A DNA stretch of 64,000 bases from Cupriavidus pauculus (GCF_002858765.1 NZ_PJRP01000003.1:382391-446390), one strand, 5' to 3'. Shown: positions 1 to 7,968, counted from the stretch's first letter. Notes: generated by a model from the sequence alone, not told the origin. A program made the numbers and translations.

Positions 1-1
1 G

Positions 2-550
2 GGCATGCGCGACACTGGCAGTGGCGACGTCATACTGGATCAATGCCCCGCCCTGCAAATCGGCCGTGCAGGCGCCTATCTGGATCGGCCCGGGTTCTGG
101 CAGGGCGGCGCGGGCATCGCCGCGTGCTGGTACGGTGCCGTGCTGCCCTTTGCGCAGGCCGTGCGGCGTGCGGTATGCCGCCATGGCGATCCCCACGCTG
201 CCGCGCATCTGGGCGCCATCGACAGCGACTTGCGCGCGGCAGCGGCCTTGCTGCGAGAATCGGCTGACTGGATCGACACACACTCGCAGACCGACGCCTA
301 CGTGGCAGCCATGCGAGTGCGCTGGGCGGTCGAGGCCACCGTCCAGCGTGCGATGCAGCGCGCGGGCAACGTGCTTGGGGCAGGCCCGCTCTGCCGCGAT
401 GCGCGGCTGGCCGCGCTGTTCGCGGACCTGCCTGTACTCCTGCGGCAAAGCCACGCGGAGCGCGATCTGGCCAAACTGGGGGACAGGCTGAGCCAGGCTA
501 CTGGCGACGGCGATGTCAGCCATGGCAGCGAGCACGACTACCAGCTATGA
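2..550 (+). CDS. Acyl-CoA dehydrogenase-like protein, C-terminal part (cut by left edge)
   Basis: Only the last 182 residues are in the window; the frame is open to the left edge. The visible part is alanine-rich and helical (for example GIAACWYGAV, LLRESADWID, QRAGNVLGAG), like the C-terminal four-helix domain of acyl-CoA dehydrogenases, which pack on FAD and the acyl chain. The FAD-binding N-terminal part cannot be seen, so activity cannot be judged. The stop TGA (548-550) overlaps the ATG (547) of the methyltransferase gene, so the two are probably translated together. Acyl-CoA dehydrogenases of this kind commonly sit beside PIG-L, NodS-like and glycosyltransferase genes, which supports the assignment more than any single motif does. 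Confidence 0.6.
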   Translation, partial: GMRDTGSGDVILDQCPALQIGRAGAYLDRPGFWQGGAGIAACWYGAVLPFAQAVRRAVCRHGDPHAAAHLGAIDSDLRAAAALLRESADWIDTHSQTDAYVAAMRVRWAVEATVQRAMQRAGNVLGAGPLCRDARLAALFADLPVLLRQSHAERDLAKLGDRLSQATGDGDVSHGSEHDYQL

Positions 551-1149
551 CACCCACCGACGCCACCACCGACTTCGCCGGGCTCTTCGAGCAGGACGAC
601 CCCTGGGGCTTGGCATCGCTCTGGTACGAGGCACGCAAGCGCGACCTGCTGATGGCCGCCCTGCCCGAGCCCCGCTACGCCCGGGCGCTGGAAGCTGGCT
701 GTGCCACTGGCTTGCTGACCGAGCGGCTGGCCGCGCGCTGCGACGCGCTGCTGGCCGTGGATGTCGTACCGCGCGCCATCGCACGTACCCGTGCGCGCGT
801 GGCGGGCGTGGCGCATGTCGAGGCACGCGTGGCGAACCTGCCGGACGTATGGCCCGTCGGCCGTTTCGACCTGATCGTGCTCAGTGAGCTTGGCTACTAC
901 TTCGATCGCGCGCCGTGGCTGCAGACCGTGGCCCACGCCGCCGAGGCGCTCACGCCAGCCGGCACCCTCCTCGCGTGCCACTGGCTGCGTCCGTTCGCGG
1001 AGCGCCGCCAGCCGACCCGCCATGTCCATGCTGCCATCGCGCGCCAACCCGGTCTGTTTCGGCATGTACGGCATGTGGAGCCAGACTTCCTGCTCGATGT
1101 CTGGTCTCGCAACCCTGCACCGCTGCGCAGCCGGGAGCCCACGCGATGA
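547..1149 (+). CDS. NodS-like class I SAM-dependent methyltransferase
   Basis: A 200-residue protein with a Rossmann methyltransferase core. ALEAGCATGLLTERL (about residues 51-65) is the SAM-binding motif I, LLAVDVVPRAI is the acidic-loop motif, and DLIVLSELGYYF matches the motif IV region of the NodS family. The N-terminal DPWGLASLWYEARKRD segment is also typical of NodS, an N-methyltransferase that acts on deacetylated chito-oligosaccharides in rhizobia. The substrate here is unknown; with a PIG-L deacetylase and a glycosyltransferase in the same operon, a free amino sugar is a reasonable inference. The start overlaps the stop of the upstream gene (ATGA), and its own stop overlaps the next ATG the same way. 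Confidence 0.8.
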   Translation: MTPTDATTDFAGLFEQDDPWGLASLWYEARKRDLLMAALPEPRYARALEAGCATGLLTERLAARCDALLAVDVVPRAIARTRARVAGVAHVEARVANLPDVWPVGRFDLIVLSELGYYFDRAPWLQTVAHAAEALTPAGTLLACHWLRPFAERRQPTRHVHAAIARQPGLFRHVRHVEPDFLLDVWSRNPAPLRSREPTR

Positions 1150-1826
1150 TCGGTGTTGTCGTGCCCGTCCATAACGAAGAGGCGAGCCTGGAGGCGTGCC
1201 TGCTTGCGCTGCGTGCCGCCGCGCTTCACCCTGGCCTGCAGGGCGAACCGGTGATGCTGGTCGTGGTGCTCGACGACTGCAGCGACCGTTCGCTGGACAT
1301 CGCCAGCCGCCATGCACCGGCGCAAGTTACCTGCCTGACCATCGCCGCGCGCAATGTCGGCATCGCACGGCACGCCGGTGCCGAACTGCTGCTGGCCCTT
1401 GACGCACGCTGGCTGGCCTTCACCGATGCCGACAGCCGCGTGGCACCGGACTGGCTTGTGGCACAACTGGCACTGGCTGCCGATGCCGTGTGCGGTCTGG
1501 TCACCGTCGACGACTGGAGCGAGCATCCCCCGCATGTCTCGATACGGTTTGCCGCCCGCTATCAGCGCACCGACGATCACCGCCATGTGCACGGCGCCAA
1601 TCTCGGCGTCTGCTCGCAGGCCTATCGCCGTGCCGGCGGATTTCCGCCCCATGCCAGCAGCGAGGATGTGGCGCTGGTGCAGCGCCTGCTTGCGCTGAAC
1701 TCCCAGATCGCGTGGAGCACGCTGCCACGCGTGGTGACCAGCGCCCGCGCCAATGGCCGCGCGCCCGGCGGCTTCGCCGATCACCTGGCGATGCTGGCTT
1801 GCCTTTGCGACGAGACCCTGCGCTAG
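1146..1826 (+). CDS. Family 2 glycosyltransferase
   Basis: A GT-A fold glycosyltransferase of 226 residues. It opens with VVVPVHNEEASLEACL, the nucleotide-sugar-binding start of family GT2, has VVLDDCSD in the second strand and FTDADSRVAPDWL as the metal-binding DxD-like motif. No membrane helix is evident, so it probably works in the cytoplasm or at the membrane surface. The chosen ATG (1146) overlaps the preceding stop (ATGA); upstream in-frame codons lie inside the methyltransferase gene and are not needed. Donor and acceptor sugars cannot be told. It is part of the cassette with the PIG-L deacetylase 36 bases downstream. Confidence 0.85.
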   Translation: MIGVVVPVHNEEASLEACLLALRAAALHPGLQGEPVMLVVVLDDCSDRSLDIASRHAPAQVTCLTIAARNVGIARHAGAELLLALDARWLAFTDADSRVAPDWLVAQLALAADAVCGLVTVDDWSEHPPHVSIRFAARYQRTDDHRHVHGANLGVCSQAYRRAGGFPPHASSEDVALVQRLLALNSQIAWSTLPRVVTSARANGRAPGGFADHLAMLACLCDETLR

Positions 1827-1862
1827 CGCGTGACGTCACCCGACTGACTTTCGCTGATATCG

Positions 1863-2603
1863 ATGCCGCGCCTCCAGATCCCCGAACCGCTGACCGTCAT
1901 TTCTCCCCACCTGGACGACGCCGTCTTCAGTTGCGGCGCGCTGCTTGCCGCCGCCCAAGATGCCGTCGTCGTAACCGTGCTGGCGGGCGTTCCCGGCGCC
2001 GGGATCGAGGTGCCAGACTGGGATCGGGCGGCAGGCTTCAGCAGCGTGACGCAGGCCATCTCGCAACGGCGCCGCGAAGACGCACGTGGCCTGAACCTGC
2101 TTGGCGCACGGCCTGACTGGCTCGACTTTCTCGACGGGCAGTATGGTCGACAGCACGGCGCAGAGGAGATCATGGCCGGGCTGGCCGCTTCGCCGTCGAT
2201 GCAACGCGGCGGTACGGTCGTGGCCCCGATGGGCCTGTTCCATAGCGATCACGTGCTCGTCGGCAAGGCGTGCATGCTGTTGCGCGCCACCATATCGACC
2301 ATGCAGACAGCCGATACGGCGGAAGGCGGTGCGCCGGTGCCTCCGGTGTATTGGCTGTTCTATGAGGACGCCATCTACCGCCGATTGCCCGGCATGGTGC
2401 AAAGCCGGCTGATAGGCTGGTGGCAGGCCGGCCTGATTGCCGCCCCGGTGCACTTTCCGCTCGCACCCTGGCAAACCCTGAAAATGGCGGCGGTCGAGGC
2501 CTACGCAAGCCAGTTGCCGTTGTTCAACGCCGGCCAACTCGCGGACATCGGCGTGCCCGAGCGCTACTGGTCCCTCGACATCGTGCCGGCAAAAGGCACG
2601 TAA
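1863..2603 (+). CDS. PIG-L family N-acetylglucosaminyl deacetylase-like protein
   Basis: A 246-residue member of the PIG-L/LmbE zinc deacetylase family. SPHLDDAVFSCG near residue 14 is the N-terminal metal and catalytic motif (usually P-H-P/L-D-D-E; the final Glu is Ala here, as in many LmbE relatives). LFHSDHVLVG carries the downstream H-x-x-H ligand. Such enzymes remove acetyl from GlcNAc-type sugars such as GlcNAc-PI, mycothiol and bacillithiol precursors. Being fourth in the cassette suggests that it exposes the amine that the NodS-like enzyme could methylate. No strong Shine-Dalgarno sequence precedes the ATG, so the start is less certain than the fold. Confidence 0.85.
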   Translation: MPRLQIPEPLTVISPHLDDAVFSCGALLAAAQDAVVVTVLAGVPGAGIEVPDWDRAAGFSSVTQAISQRRREDARGLNLLGARPDWLDFLDGQYGRQHGAEEIMAGLAASPSMQRGGTVVAPMGLFHSDHVLVGKACMLLRATISTMQTADTAEGGAPVPPVYWLFYEDAIYRRLPGMVQSRLIGWWQAGLIAAPVHFPLAPWQTLKMAAVEAYASQLPLFNAGQLADIGVPERYWSLDIVPAKGT

Positions 2604-2714
2604 ATGCCAATGAACAGCGCCCCGTGGCACCCGGGCATCAGCGTGGTGGTGCTGACCTTGTGGGCAAGATTTGCATCGCGCCACCCGATCGTACATGCCG
2701 CATGGGAACTGGCG

Positions 2715-3293
2715 TCACTCCGCGTGGACGTCCCGAATCCGCATGATGGTCTGGCGCGACACCTTGAAAGTGCGGGCCAGTTCGCTGACGGAAGCGCCGC
2801 AGCGGAGGGCCGCCCGGATTTCATCGTGCATGTCGGTTGCCAGTGCCGGACGGCGTCCCAGGCGGCTGCCGCGCTCCACGGCCTGTTCCGCGCTGGCCTT
2901 CATCCGCGCGCTACGCGTGTCGTGTTCTAGGCCCTCGACGGCCTGCAGTGTCCGAAATGCTACCGAGGCGGCATCGGTCAGCATCGCCTCGCCGGTTTCC
3001 ACACAGTGAAGTTTCACGCCGAGCGACCGGAATCGCTCGACCGTGGCCACCACATCGCGAACCGAACTGCCAAGACTGCAGAGCCGCAGGGTTGCCACTA
3101 GGTCACCGGCACGCAACCGTCTGAGAAGCTGCTGCATGCGCGGGCGGTCCAGCGCGGCAACGGAGGCCGGGCTGCATTCCCACCACGCCTGTCCGAAATC
3201 CACGACATATCCGGCGGCGTCAAAGCTGACGCATTCGCCTTCAAACTCGCGAAGGGTGGAAGCCTGATTGGTATAGACGTGGGTCGATGGCAT
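2715..3293 (-). CDS. Resolvase/invertase-family protein with lost catalytic residues
   Basis: A 192-residue protein with the layout of a small serine recombinase: an N-terminal resolvase domain (about 4-140) and a C-terminal helix-turn-helix (GRRPAL to SRQTIMRIRD, about 145-188). The pattern DRPRMQQLLRRLRAGD is kept. However, in the first strand VYTNQAS replaces the usual Y-x-R-V-S, so the Arg becomes Asn9 and the nucleophilic Ser falls on Ala11. RLCSLGSS replaces the usual R-L-D-R-L-G-R-S, losing both active-site arginines (Ser73, Ser76). It is therefore probably a DNA-binding protein rather than a recombinase. The ATG at 3293 fits the family; no clear ribosome site is seen. An inverted repeat lies 40-67 bases upstream. 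Confidence 0.75.
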   Translation of the reverse strand: MPSTHVYTNQASTLREFEGECVSFDAAGYVVDFGQAWWECSPASVAALDRPRMQQLLRRLRAGDLVATLRLCSLGSSVRDVVATVERFRSLGVKLHCVETGEAMLTDAASVAFRTLQAVEGLEHDTRSARMKASAEQAVERGSRLGRRPALATDMHDEIRAALRCGASVSELARTFKVSRQTIMRIRDVHAE

Positions 3294-3332
3294 GGGGCGG
3301 TGCGTGACCGATAGTGAGTGCAAGCATATCAG

Positions 3333-3360
3333 GGATGTCCTGAACCCGGACATTCCGGAC
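3333..3360. promoter_or_regulatory. Inverted repeat upstream of the resolvase-like gene
   Basis: GGATGTCC (3333-3340) faces GGACATTCC (3348-3356) across seven bases, followed by a partial third copy GGAC. The spacing and position just before the resolvase-like gene suggest a binding site for that protein itself, either an operator or a relic of a recombination site. This is inference from symmetry only. Confidence 0.4.
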
Positions 3361-3671
3361 AACACTGCAATGTACCGCCGGCGGCGGCGTCCTTCTTACA
3401 ATTTTCTCAAAGGCATTGGATATGTCTGGGTAGCTGTTTCTGGGGGAAAACAATTGGCAGGCATCCGGGCGCGTGGCGCAAAGCGGCGCGGTCCTGGTGC
3501 AGTCATGTGATATCGGCGTCTTCCGGACTTGCGAACGGGCCATGGCCGAAGGGCTGGCCTGGGGCAATGACTGGATCGACCGCAACCGAGTCAGGCGAAG
3601 TGGAGCGTGGCGGCGTGGAGAAGACGGTGGCGCTATTGGGGATCTGGCGCGAGATCGGTGGCGCCTGACGA

Positions 3672-3703
3672 GCCCCGCCCACATACCGTCATGTGGGCGG
3701 GGC
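3672..3703 (-). terminator. Strong hairpin downstream of the epoxide hydrolase gene
   Basis: A perfect 13-bp stem (GCCCCGCCCACAT against ATGTGGGCGGGGC) with a 6-base loop, 61 bases past the epoxide hydrolase stop. There is no T-run, so it may end or stabilise the transcript without being a classic intrinsic terminator. Its right arm GGGCGGGG (3695-3702) can also pair with GCCCCGCCC near 3747-3755. Confidence 0.5.
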
Positions 3704-3764
3704 AAGGACGACCATCGCATGCGACACGCGATGGCGCGGATGGTCGCCCCGCCCTGTCACCCGA

Positions 3765-5171
3765 TCACGACTGCGCGCCGCGCAACGGCCGGAAGCTTGC
3801 GCGCAGTTCCTCGGAGAACGCCTTCGGCTGTTCCCAGGCCGCGAAATGGCCACCCTTCGACAGTCGGTTGTAGTGAATCAGCTTCGGATACGCACGCTCT
3901 GTCCAGCTGCGCGGGGCGGCGTAAATCTCATCCGGGAACACGCTCACGGCCACCGGAATCTTCAGGTTCTTCACATCGAAGAACGGCAGCTTGTTCTCCC
4001 AGTACAGCCGCGCCGACGACACCGCCGTTCTGGTCAGCCAGTACAGCGTGATGTTGTCGAGCACATCGTCGCGCGTCAGACCTTCGCTCTTTCCGTCGAA
4101 CACCCGCGCAATCAGCGCGTGGCTGGCGGCGTCGTGGTCGAGCATCCACGAGGCCAGGCCGATGGGTGAATCCTCGATGCCATAGAGCGTCTGCGGACGA
4201 TTCGCCATCTCGATCGCGTACCCCAGCCCGTGCTTGAAGAACGTGTCGAGCTGGTCAAAGGCATGGCGCTCTTCGGCCGACAGCCCCGCCGGTGCCGGTT
4301 CGCCATACTTGAGCGCCTTCGAGATGTCGGCAGGCACGGTCGCCGGCATGTTGACGTGAATGCCAAGCAGCCCCAACGGTGCGATCAGCGCCATCTGCTC
4401 CGAGATGGCGTCACCCCAATCGCCGCCCTGCGCCACGTACTGCCGATAACCCAGGCGTTGCATCAGCACGATCCACGCACGGGCCACACGCACGGGGTCC
4501 CAGCCCGTGGTGGTCGGCTTGCCGGAGAATCCATGCCCCGGAATCGACGGGATCACCACGTCGAACGCGTCGGACGCCTGGCCGCCGTGGGCCGTCGGGT
4601 CCGTGAGCGGGTCGATGATCTTCAGCTGCTCGATGACCGAACCCGGCCACCCGTGCGTGATGATCACCGGCAGCGCATTGGGGTGCTTCGACCGCACGTG
4701 GATAAAGTGGATGTCGACGCCGTCGATGGTCGTCTTGAACTGCGGCAGGGCATTGAGCCTGGCTTCGACCTTGCGCCAGTCATACTGGGCGGTCCAGTAG
4801 CGGGCAAGCTGCTGCACGGTGTTTAGCCGGACGCCTTGCGATGCGTCGGTGACGGTCTCGCGGGTCGGCCAGCGCGTAGCCAGAATCCGTTGCCGCAGGT
4901 CGACCAGCGCTTCCTTCGGAAACGACACGCGGAACGGGCGGATTGCATCGGTCGGCACAAGCGTATCGGTCGCGCCTTCGGGCGCCTGCCCGGCCATCAC
5001 GTCGCCGGAGAATGCGGCGATGCCCATGCCGTAGCCCGCCACCGCGGCGGATACTCCGAGGAAGCCCCGCCGGGTGAATCTTCTCGATTCCGGCGTTGCG
5101 TGGGTCGCGTTGGTCGCGTGGGTCGAATTGTTCGAGGCGTTCGGGTTGTTCGAGTTGTCAGGGGTGTTCAC
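3765..5171 (-). CDS. Tat-exported epoxide hydrolase (EHN domain plus alpha/beta hydrolase)
   Basis: The product has an epoxide hydrolase N-terminal domain (RPFRVSFPKEALVDLRQRI onward) and an alpha/beta-hydrolase domain. HGWPGS is the oxyanion motif, QGGDWGDAIS holds the nucleophilic Asp, and GGHFAAWE holds the catalytic His. Such enzymes add water to epoxides. Ahead of this lies a twin-arginine signal (RRFTRRGFLGVSAAVAG), so it is probably exported folded to the periplasm, which is unusual for epoxide hydrolases. The extreme N-terminus is an Asn/Thr/His-rich tract with HATNATHAT repeats. A GTG at 5171 has an ideally placed GGAGG and is preferred; an ATG at 5183 and GTG at 5186 in frame are alternatives. 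It is transcribed alone. Confidence 0.85.
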   Translation of the reverse strand: MNTPDNSNNPNASNNSTHATNATHATPESRRFTRRGFLGVSAAVAGYGMGIAAFSGDVMAGQAPEGATDTLVPTDAIRPFRVSFPKEALVDLRQRILATRWPTRETVTDASQGVRLNTVQQLARYWTAQYDWRKVEARLNALPQFKTTIDGVDIHFIHVRSKHPNALPVIITHGWPGSVIEQLKIIDPLTDPTAHGGQASDAFDVVIPSIPGHGFSGKPTTTGWDPVRVARAWIVLMQRLGYRQYVAQGGDWGDAISEQMALIAPLGLLGIHVNMPATVPADISKALKYGEPAPAGLSAEERHAFDQLDTFFKHGLGYAIEMANRPQTLYGIEDSPIGLASWMLDHDAASHALIARVFDGKSEGLTRDDVLDNITLYWLTRTAVSSARLYWENKLPFFDVKNLKIPVAVSVFPDEIYAAPRSWTERAYPKLIHYNRLSKGGHFAAWEQPKAFSEELRASFRPLRGAQS

Positions 5172-5435
5172 GGAGCCCTCCATCACGTCTGATTGATGTC
5201 TCGCCGGCCCACCACCATTGGGGGCGCAACGTTGATCGCATGATGAAAGGGAGATGTATCCGGCTTGTGTGGCAAAGCCTCAGGAATTGTATCGACGTGT
5301 GGTGTGGAAAATCGCGATGTCCGCCGACCTGCTGGCCCTCTGTTGAGGACGCGGGACGAGCGCGAGCGACACTCGCGTCGGCGTCGCGCACAGCCCCGGT
5401 GCGGATGGCGTCCGATCAGACACCCATCCGGCAGT

Positions 5436-5783
5436 TCACTTCTTTGCGCCGTCGGTGTACGGGTCGGGCTTGCCGGTCCGGGCACCGTCCAGATACGGAT
5501 CGGGCTTGCCGACCTTGGCGCCGTCAGTGTACGGGTCGGCCTTGCGAGGTGCCAAGTCCGTGCGGGTCGACGTCTTGGCACCGCCGGCGTACGGATCGAA
5601 CTTGTCGGCCTTTGCGCCGTCGGTGTACGGGTCGGGCTTGCCGACCTTCGCGCCATCGGTGTACGGGTCGACTTTCCGCAGGGTGCGGCCCGAGTTGGTC
5701 TGCGCGTGGGCCAGTTGCACGGCGCTCACGGCCGTCAGGGCGGCAACGATCAACATCGGTACGGTCTTCTTCAGCATCATCAT
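5436..5783 (-). CDS. Small secreted protein with DPYTDGAK repeats
   Basis: A 115-residue protein. Residues 1-27 form a Sec signal peptide (three Met, Lys-Lys, hydrophobic core, cut after AHA). The mature part is almost entirely six copies of an octapeptide with consensus DPYTDGAK (variants DPYAGGAK, DPYLDGAR), joined mostly by four-residue linkers such as VGKP and TGKP, giving a 12-residue period with one longer break (TSTRTDLAPRKA). GAGAGG lies just before the run of ATG codons at 5775-5783. The regular Asp, Tyr and Lys pattern suggests a ligand- or wall-binding repeat, but I know of no defined function. It lies between the P460 and epoxide hydrolase genes, all on the minus strand. Confidence 0.75.
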   Translation of the reverse strand: MMMLKKTVPMLIVAALTAVSAVQLAHAQTNSGRTLRKVDPYTDGAKVGKPDPYTDGAKADKFDPYAGGAKTSTRTDLAPRKADPYTDGAKVGKPDPYLDGARTGKPDPYTDGAKK

Positions 5784-5985
5784 TTTCCTCTCGAGTAAAA
5801 GGCCGGATGGGACTCTCCGGCGACAGAAAAAACCTGGGAACGCAAACCACGAAAGCCCGCACACGGCGGCGCCGGCGTAGCTTGCGCGATGCCGGCTTAG
5901 CACTTTGTCGAAATCGCCCGCTTTTTTTGTCATAGCACGATGAGCCGGCGCCACGGTGCCGTGCAGGCCTGGCGGCTGCGCGCTA

Positions 5986-6519
5986 TCACGGCGCGAGTCG
6001 CGTGAATACGTAGTCGCGGTTCTTGACGAGCGAGGCGTGGCAGGCGAAGCAGGTTTGATGCTGCGCAAGATCGGCGGGCTTGCCGTCGATAAAGCGTCCG
6101 TAGCCCCAGCCGCCCGATGCGGCGTACTTCTTCGAGTCCTTGACCATGACCTGCACTGTGGTGGCATGCCCAGGCACCAGGGCCGACTTGAACTCGGGCG
6201 ATTGCGTGTATTTCCACGCCAGCTTGACCAGTACCGCGCCATCCGGGAACGGCAGCTCGCCGCGCTTGTACGCATTGATGGCGATCTTGTTGCCAACCAC
6301 GGTGCGCAGTTCGTTCAGCGGCTCGCCTTCCAGGGCGGGGCCAACCAGCTGCCAGTTGCGGTAGCCCTCGGGCAGGGTCACGCCGTAGATGGGCGACGCG
6401 TTGGGATTGCCACTCTTGACGGGATTGGTACTCGCGCCGGACTGCGCGGCGGCAACGGTGGCGCCCGTGAGCAAGGCAGCGGCGACCGCGGTCAGGGCTA
6501 CGACAGACATCAGCTTCAT
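5986..6519 (-). CDS. Cytochrome P460 family protein
   Basis: A 177-residue periplasmic protein with a signal peptide (about 1-25, cut near AAAQS). The body YRNWQLVGP, NELRTVVGN, FPDGAVLVKL and SPEFKSALVPGHATTVQVMVKD matches the P460 beta-sheet domain. The C-terminal heme c site is CFACH (Cys157, Cys160, His161). In ammonia oxidisers P460 proteins oxidise hydroxylamine or act on NO; homologues elsewhere are less well known and may detoxify reactive nitrogen. GGAG sits six bases before the ATG. No partner redox gene is adjacent; the next gene in the same direction encodes the DPYTDGAK protein about 200 bases downstream. Confidence 0.85.
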   Translation of the reverse strand: MKLMSVVALTAVAAALLTGATVAAAQSGASTNPVKSGNPNASPIYGVTLPEGYRNWQLVGPALEGEPLNELRTVVGNKIAINAYKRGELPFPDGAVLVKLAWKYTQSPEFKSALVPGHATTVQVMVKDSKKYAASGGWGYGRFIDGKPADLAQHQTCFACHASLVKNRDYVFTRLAP

Positions 6520-6643
6520 GGTGGCTCCGCGATAATCGGTGATCGGGATTCCATTAGGCGACGAGGACGTATCGCGGGTGTGTCACCGCGCCACGTCCTC
6601 GTATCAGCATGCGTCAGTCGTCTGGCTGGATACGTAGTGATAC

Positions 6644-6667
6644 AAAACCCCGCGTCCGGTCGCGGGG
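6644..6667 (-). terminator. Intrinsic terminator after the MFS gene
   Basis: Read on the minus strand, a 7-bp stem CCCCGCG/CGCGGGG with a 6-base loop is followed by TTTTG. It starts six bases past the stop of the MFS gene at 6673, a classic rho-independent arrangement. Confidence 0.75.
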
Positions 6668-6672
6668 CGGGC

Positions 6673-7968
6673 TTACTCGCTGGCGGGCTGCCCCCCCAGC
6701 GAAGCCCCCTTGGTCTCAGGCAACAGCAGTACCGTCAGCAGCACCAGGCCATATGCTGCGCCCGAAAAGATGGCAATGGCTGTGGCAAGGCTCGCGGTGT
6801 GGCTCAGCACCCCGACCAGACCCGGAAACAGCGCCCCGATGCCACGGCCGAAGTTGTAGGTGAAGCTCTGGCCGTTTGCGCGCGATTCCGAGGGATACAG
6901 TTCCGTCAGGTAGGCACCCACCCCGCTGAAGATGCCGCACGACGAGAAGCCGAGCGGAAAGCCGAGCCAGAGCATCTGCTGGTTCGAGAGCGGAAGCGTC
7001 AGGTACAGGTACACCGACACCATCGACAGCACCGAGAACAGGATGAAGTTGCGCCGCCGTCCCCAATAGTCGGCCAGGTACGCACCCACGACGTAGCCGC
7101 AGAACGAGCCCGCGATGATCACGAACAGGTAGGCGCCGGTGTCGAATACCGACAGACGCCGCTCGATCCGTAGATACGCGGGCAACCAGGTGGACATCGC
7201 ATAGAAGCCGCCCTGGATGCCGGTACAGAGCAGCGCGGCCAGCACCGTGCGGCGCAGCATCGACGGCGCGAAGATCGCCCATACCGAGACCGGGCGGCCA
7301 CTCTCCCGCCTGGCAGAATCCGCCACGAATACCTGCGGTTCCGGCACGTGCTTGCGGATGTATAGGACCAGCAGCGCAGGCACGATGCCCACCCAGAACA
7401 GGCTTCGCCAGGCGATGGATTCGGGCAGCAACGTGAACGCGATGCTGTAGAGGATGGCCGCGACACCCCAGCCTATCGCCCAGCCACTCTGCACCAGGCC
7501 GACAGCCTTTCCGCGATGCTGGGGCGCGATGATCTCGCCGATCAGCACGGCGCCAACCGCCCATTCGCCGCCAAACCCCAGCCCCTGCAGGGCGCGGAGC
7601 ACGAAAATCTGCTCGAAATTCTGCGCAAACCCGATAGCCAGCGTGCAGACCGAGAACCAGAGGATCGTCCACTGAAGCACCCTGACCCGCCCGTACCGAT
7701 CGGCCAGCATGCCGGCAATCCAGCCACCGATCGATGAAAAAATCAGGGTCACGGTGCCCAGCAAGCCCGCCTTGCCGCGATCCAGTCCCCAAAGTTCGAT
7801 CAGCGACGCCAGCACGAAGCTGAACACCATGAAGTCGAACGCATCGGTCGCCCAACCGGCAAACGATGCCTTGAAAGCGCGCTTGCCATCGGGGCTGAGT
7901 TCCGCATACCAGTCGGGGAGCAACGCACCCGGTAACGAGGTTTGACTTATTTTATTGGTGGTTGTCAT
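6673..7968 (-). CDS. MFS transporter, metabolite:H+ symporter type
   Basis: A 431-residue protein with about twelve membrane segments. GWATDAFDFMVFSFVL in the first helix, ADRYGRVRVL in the first cytoplasmic loop (the G-x-L-A-D-R-x-G-R-x motif) and LRALQGLGFGGEWAVGAV in helix 4 to 5 place it with the sugar/aromatic-acid/sialate symporters that import organic acids. The second loop motif ADYWGRRRN and a final LPETKG are also family features. The substrate cannot be deduced, since no catabolic gene is directly linked. It is transcribed towards the P460 gene, with its own terminator, and follows the CynX-type MFS gene by 71 bases on the same strand. Confidence 0.85.
   Translation of the reverse strand: MTTTNKISQTSLPGALLPDWYAELSPDGKRAFKASFAGWATDAFDFMVFSFVLASLIELWGLDRGKAGLLGTVTLIFSSIGGWIAGMLADRYGRVRVLQWTILWFSVCTLAIGFAQNFEQIFVLRALQGLGFGGEWAVGAVLIGEIIAPQHRGKAVGLVQSGWAIGWGVAAILYSIAFTLLPESIAWRSLFWVGIVPALLVLYIRKHVPEPQVFVADSARRESGRPVSVWAIFAPSMLRRTVLAALLCTGIQGGFYAMSTWLPAYLRIERRLSVFDTGAYLFVIIAGSFCGYVVGAYLADYWGRRRNFILFSVLSMVSVYLYLTLPLSNQQMLWLGFPLGFSSCGIFSGVGAYLTELYPSESRANGQSFTYNFGRGIGALFPGLVGVLSHTASLATAIAIFSGAAYGLVLLTVLLLPETKGASLGGQPASE

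Larger units (their letters stand above)
3294..3764. other. Gene-less region between resolvase-like and epoxide hydrolase genes
   Basis: Open frames here on either strand have no recognisable motifs and look like compositional noise. The region holds the inverted repeat near 3333-3360 and a strong hairpin at 3672-3703. I see no gene. Confidence 0.5.

Noticed and set aside
3473-4051. A plus-strand frame spanning the end of the epoxide hydrolase gene
   Set aside because: It overlaps the hydrolase on the other strand and has no recognisable motif.
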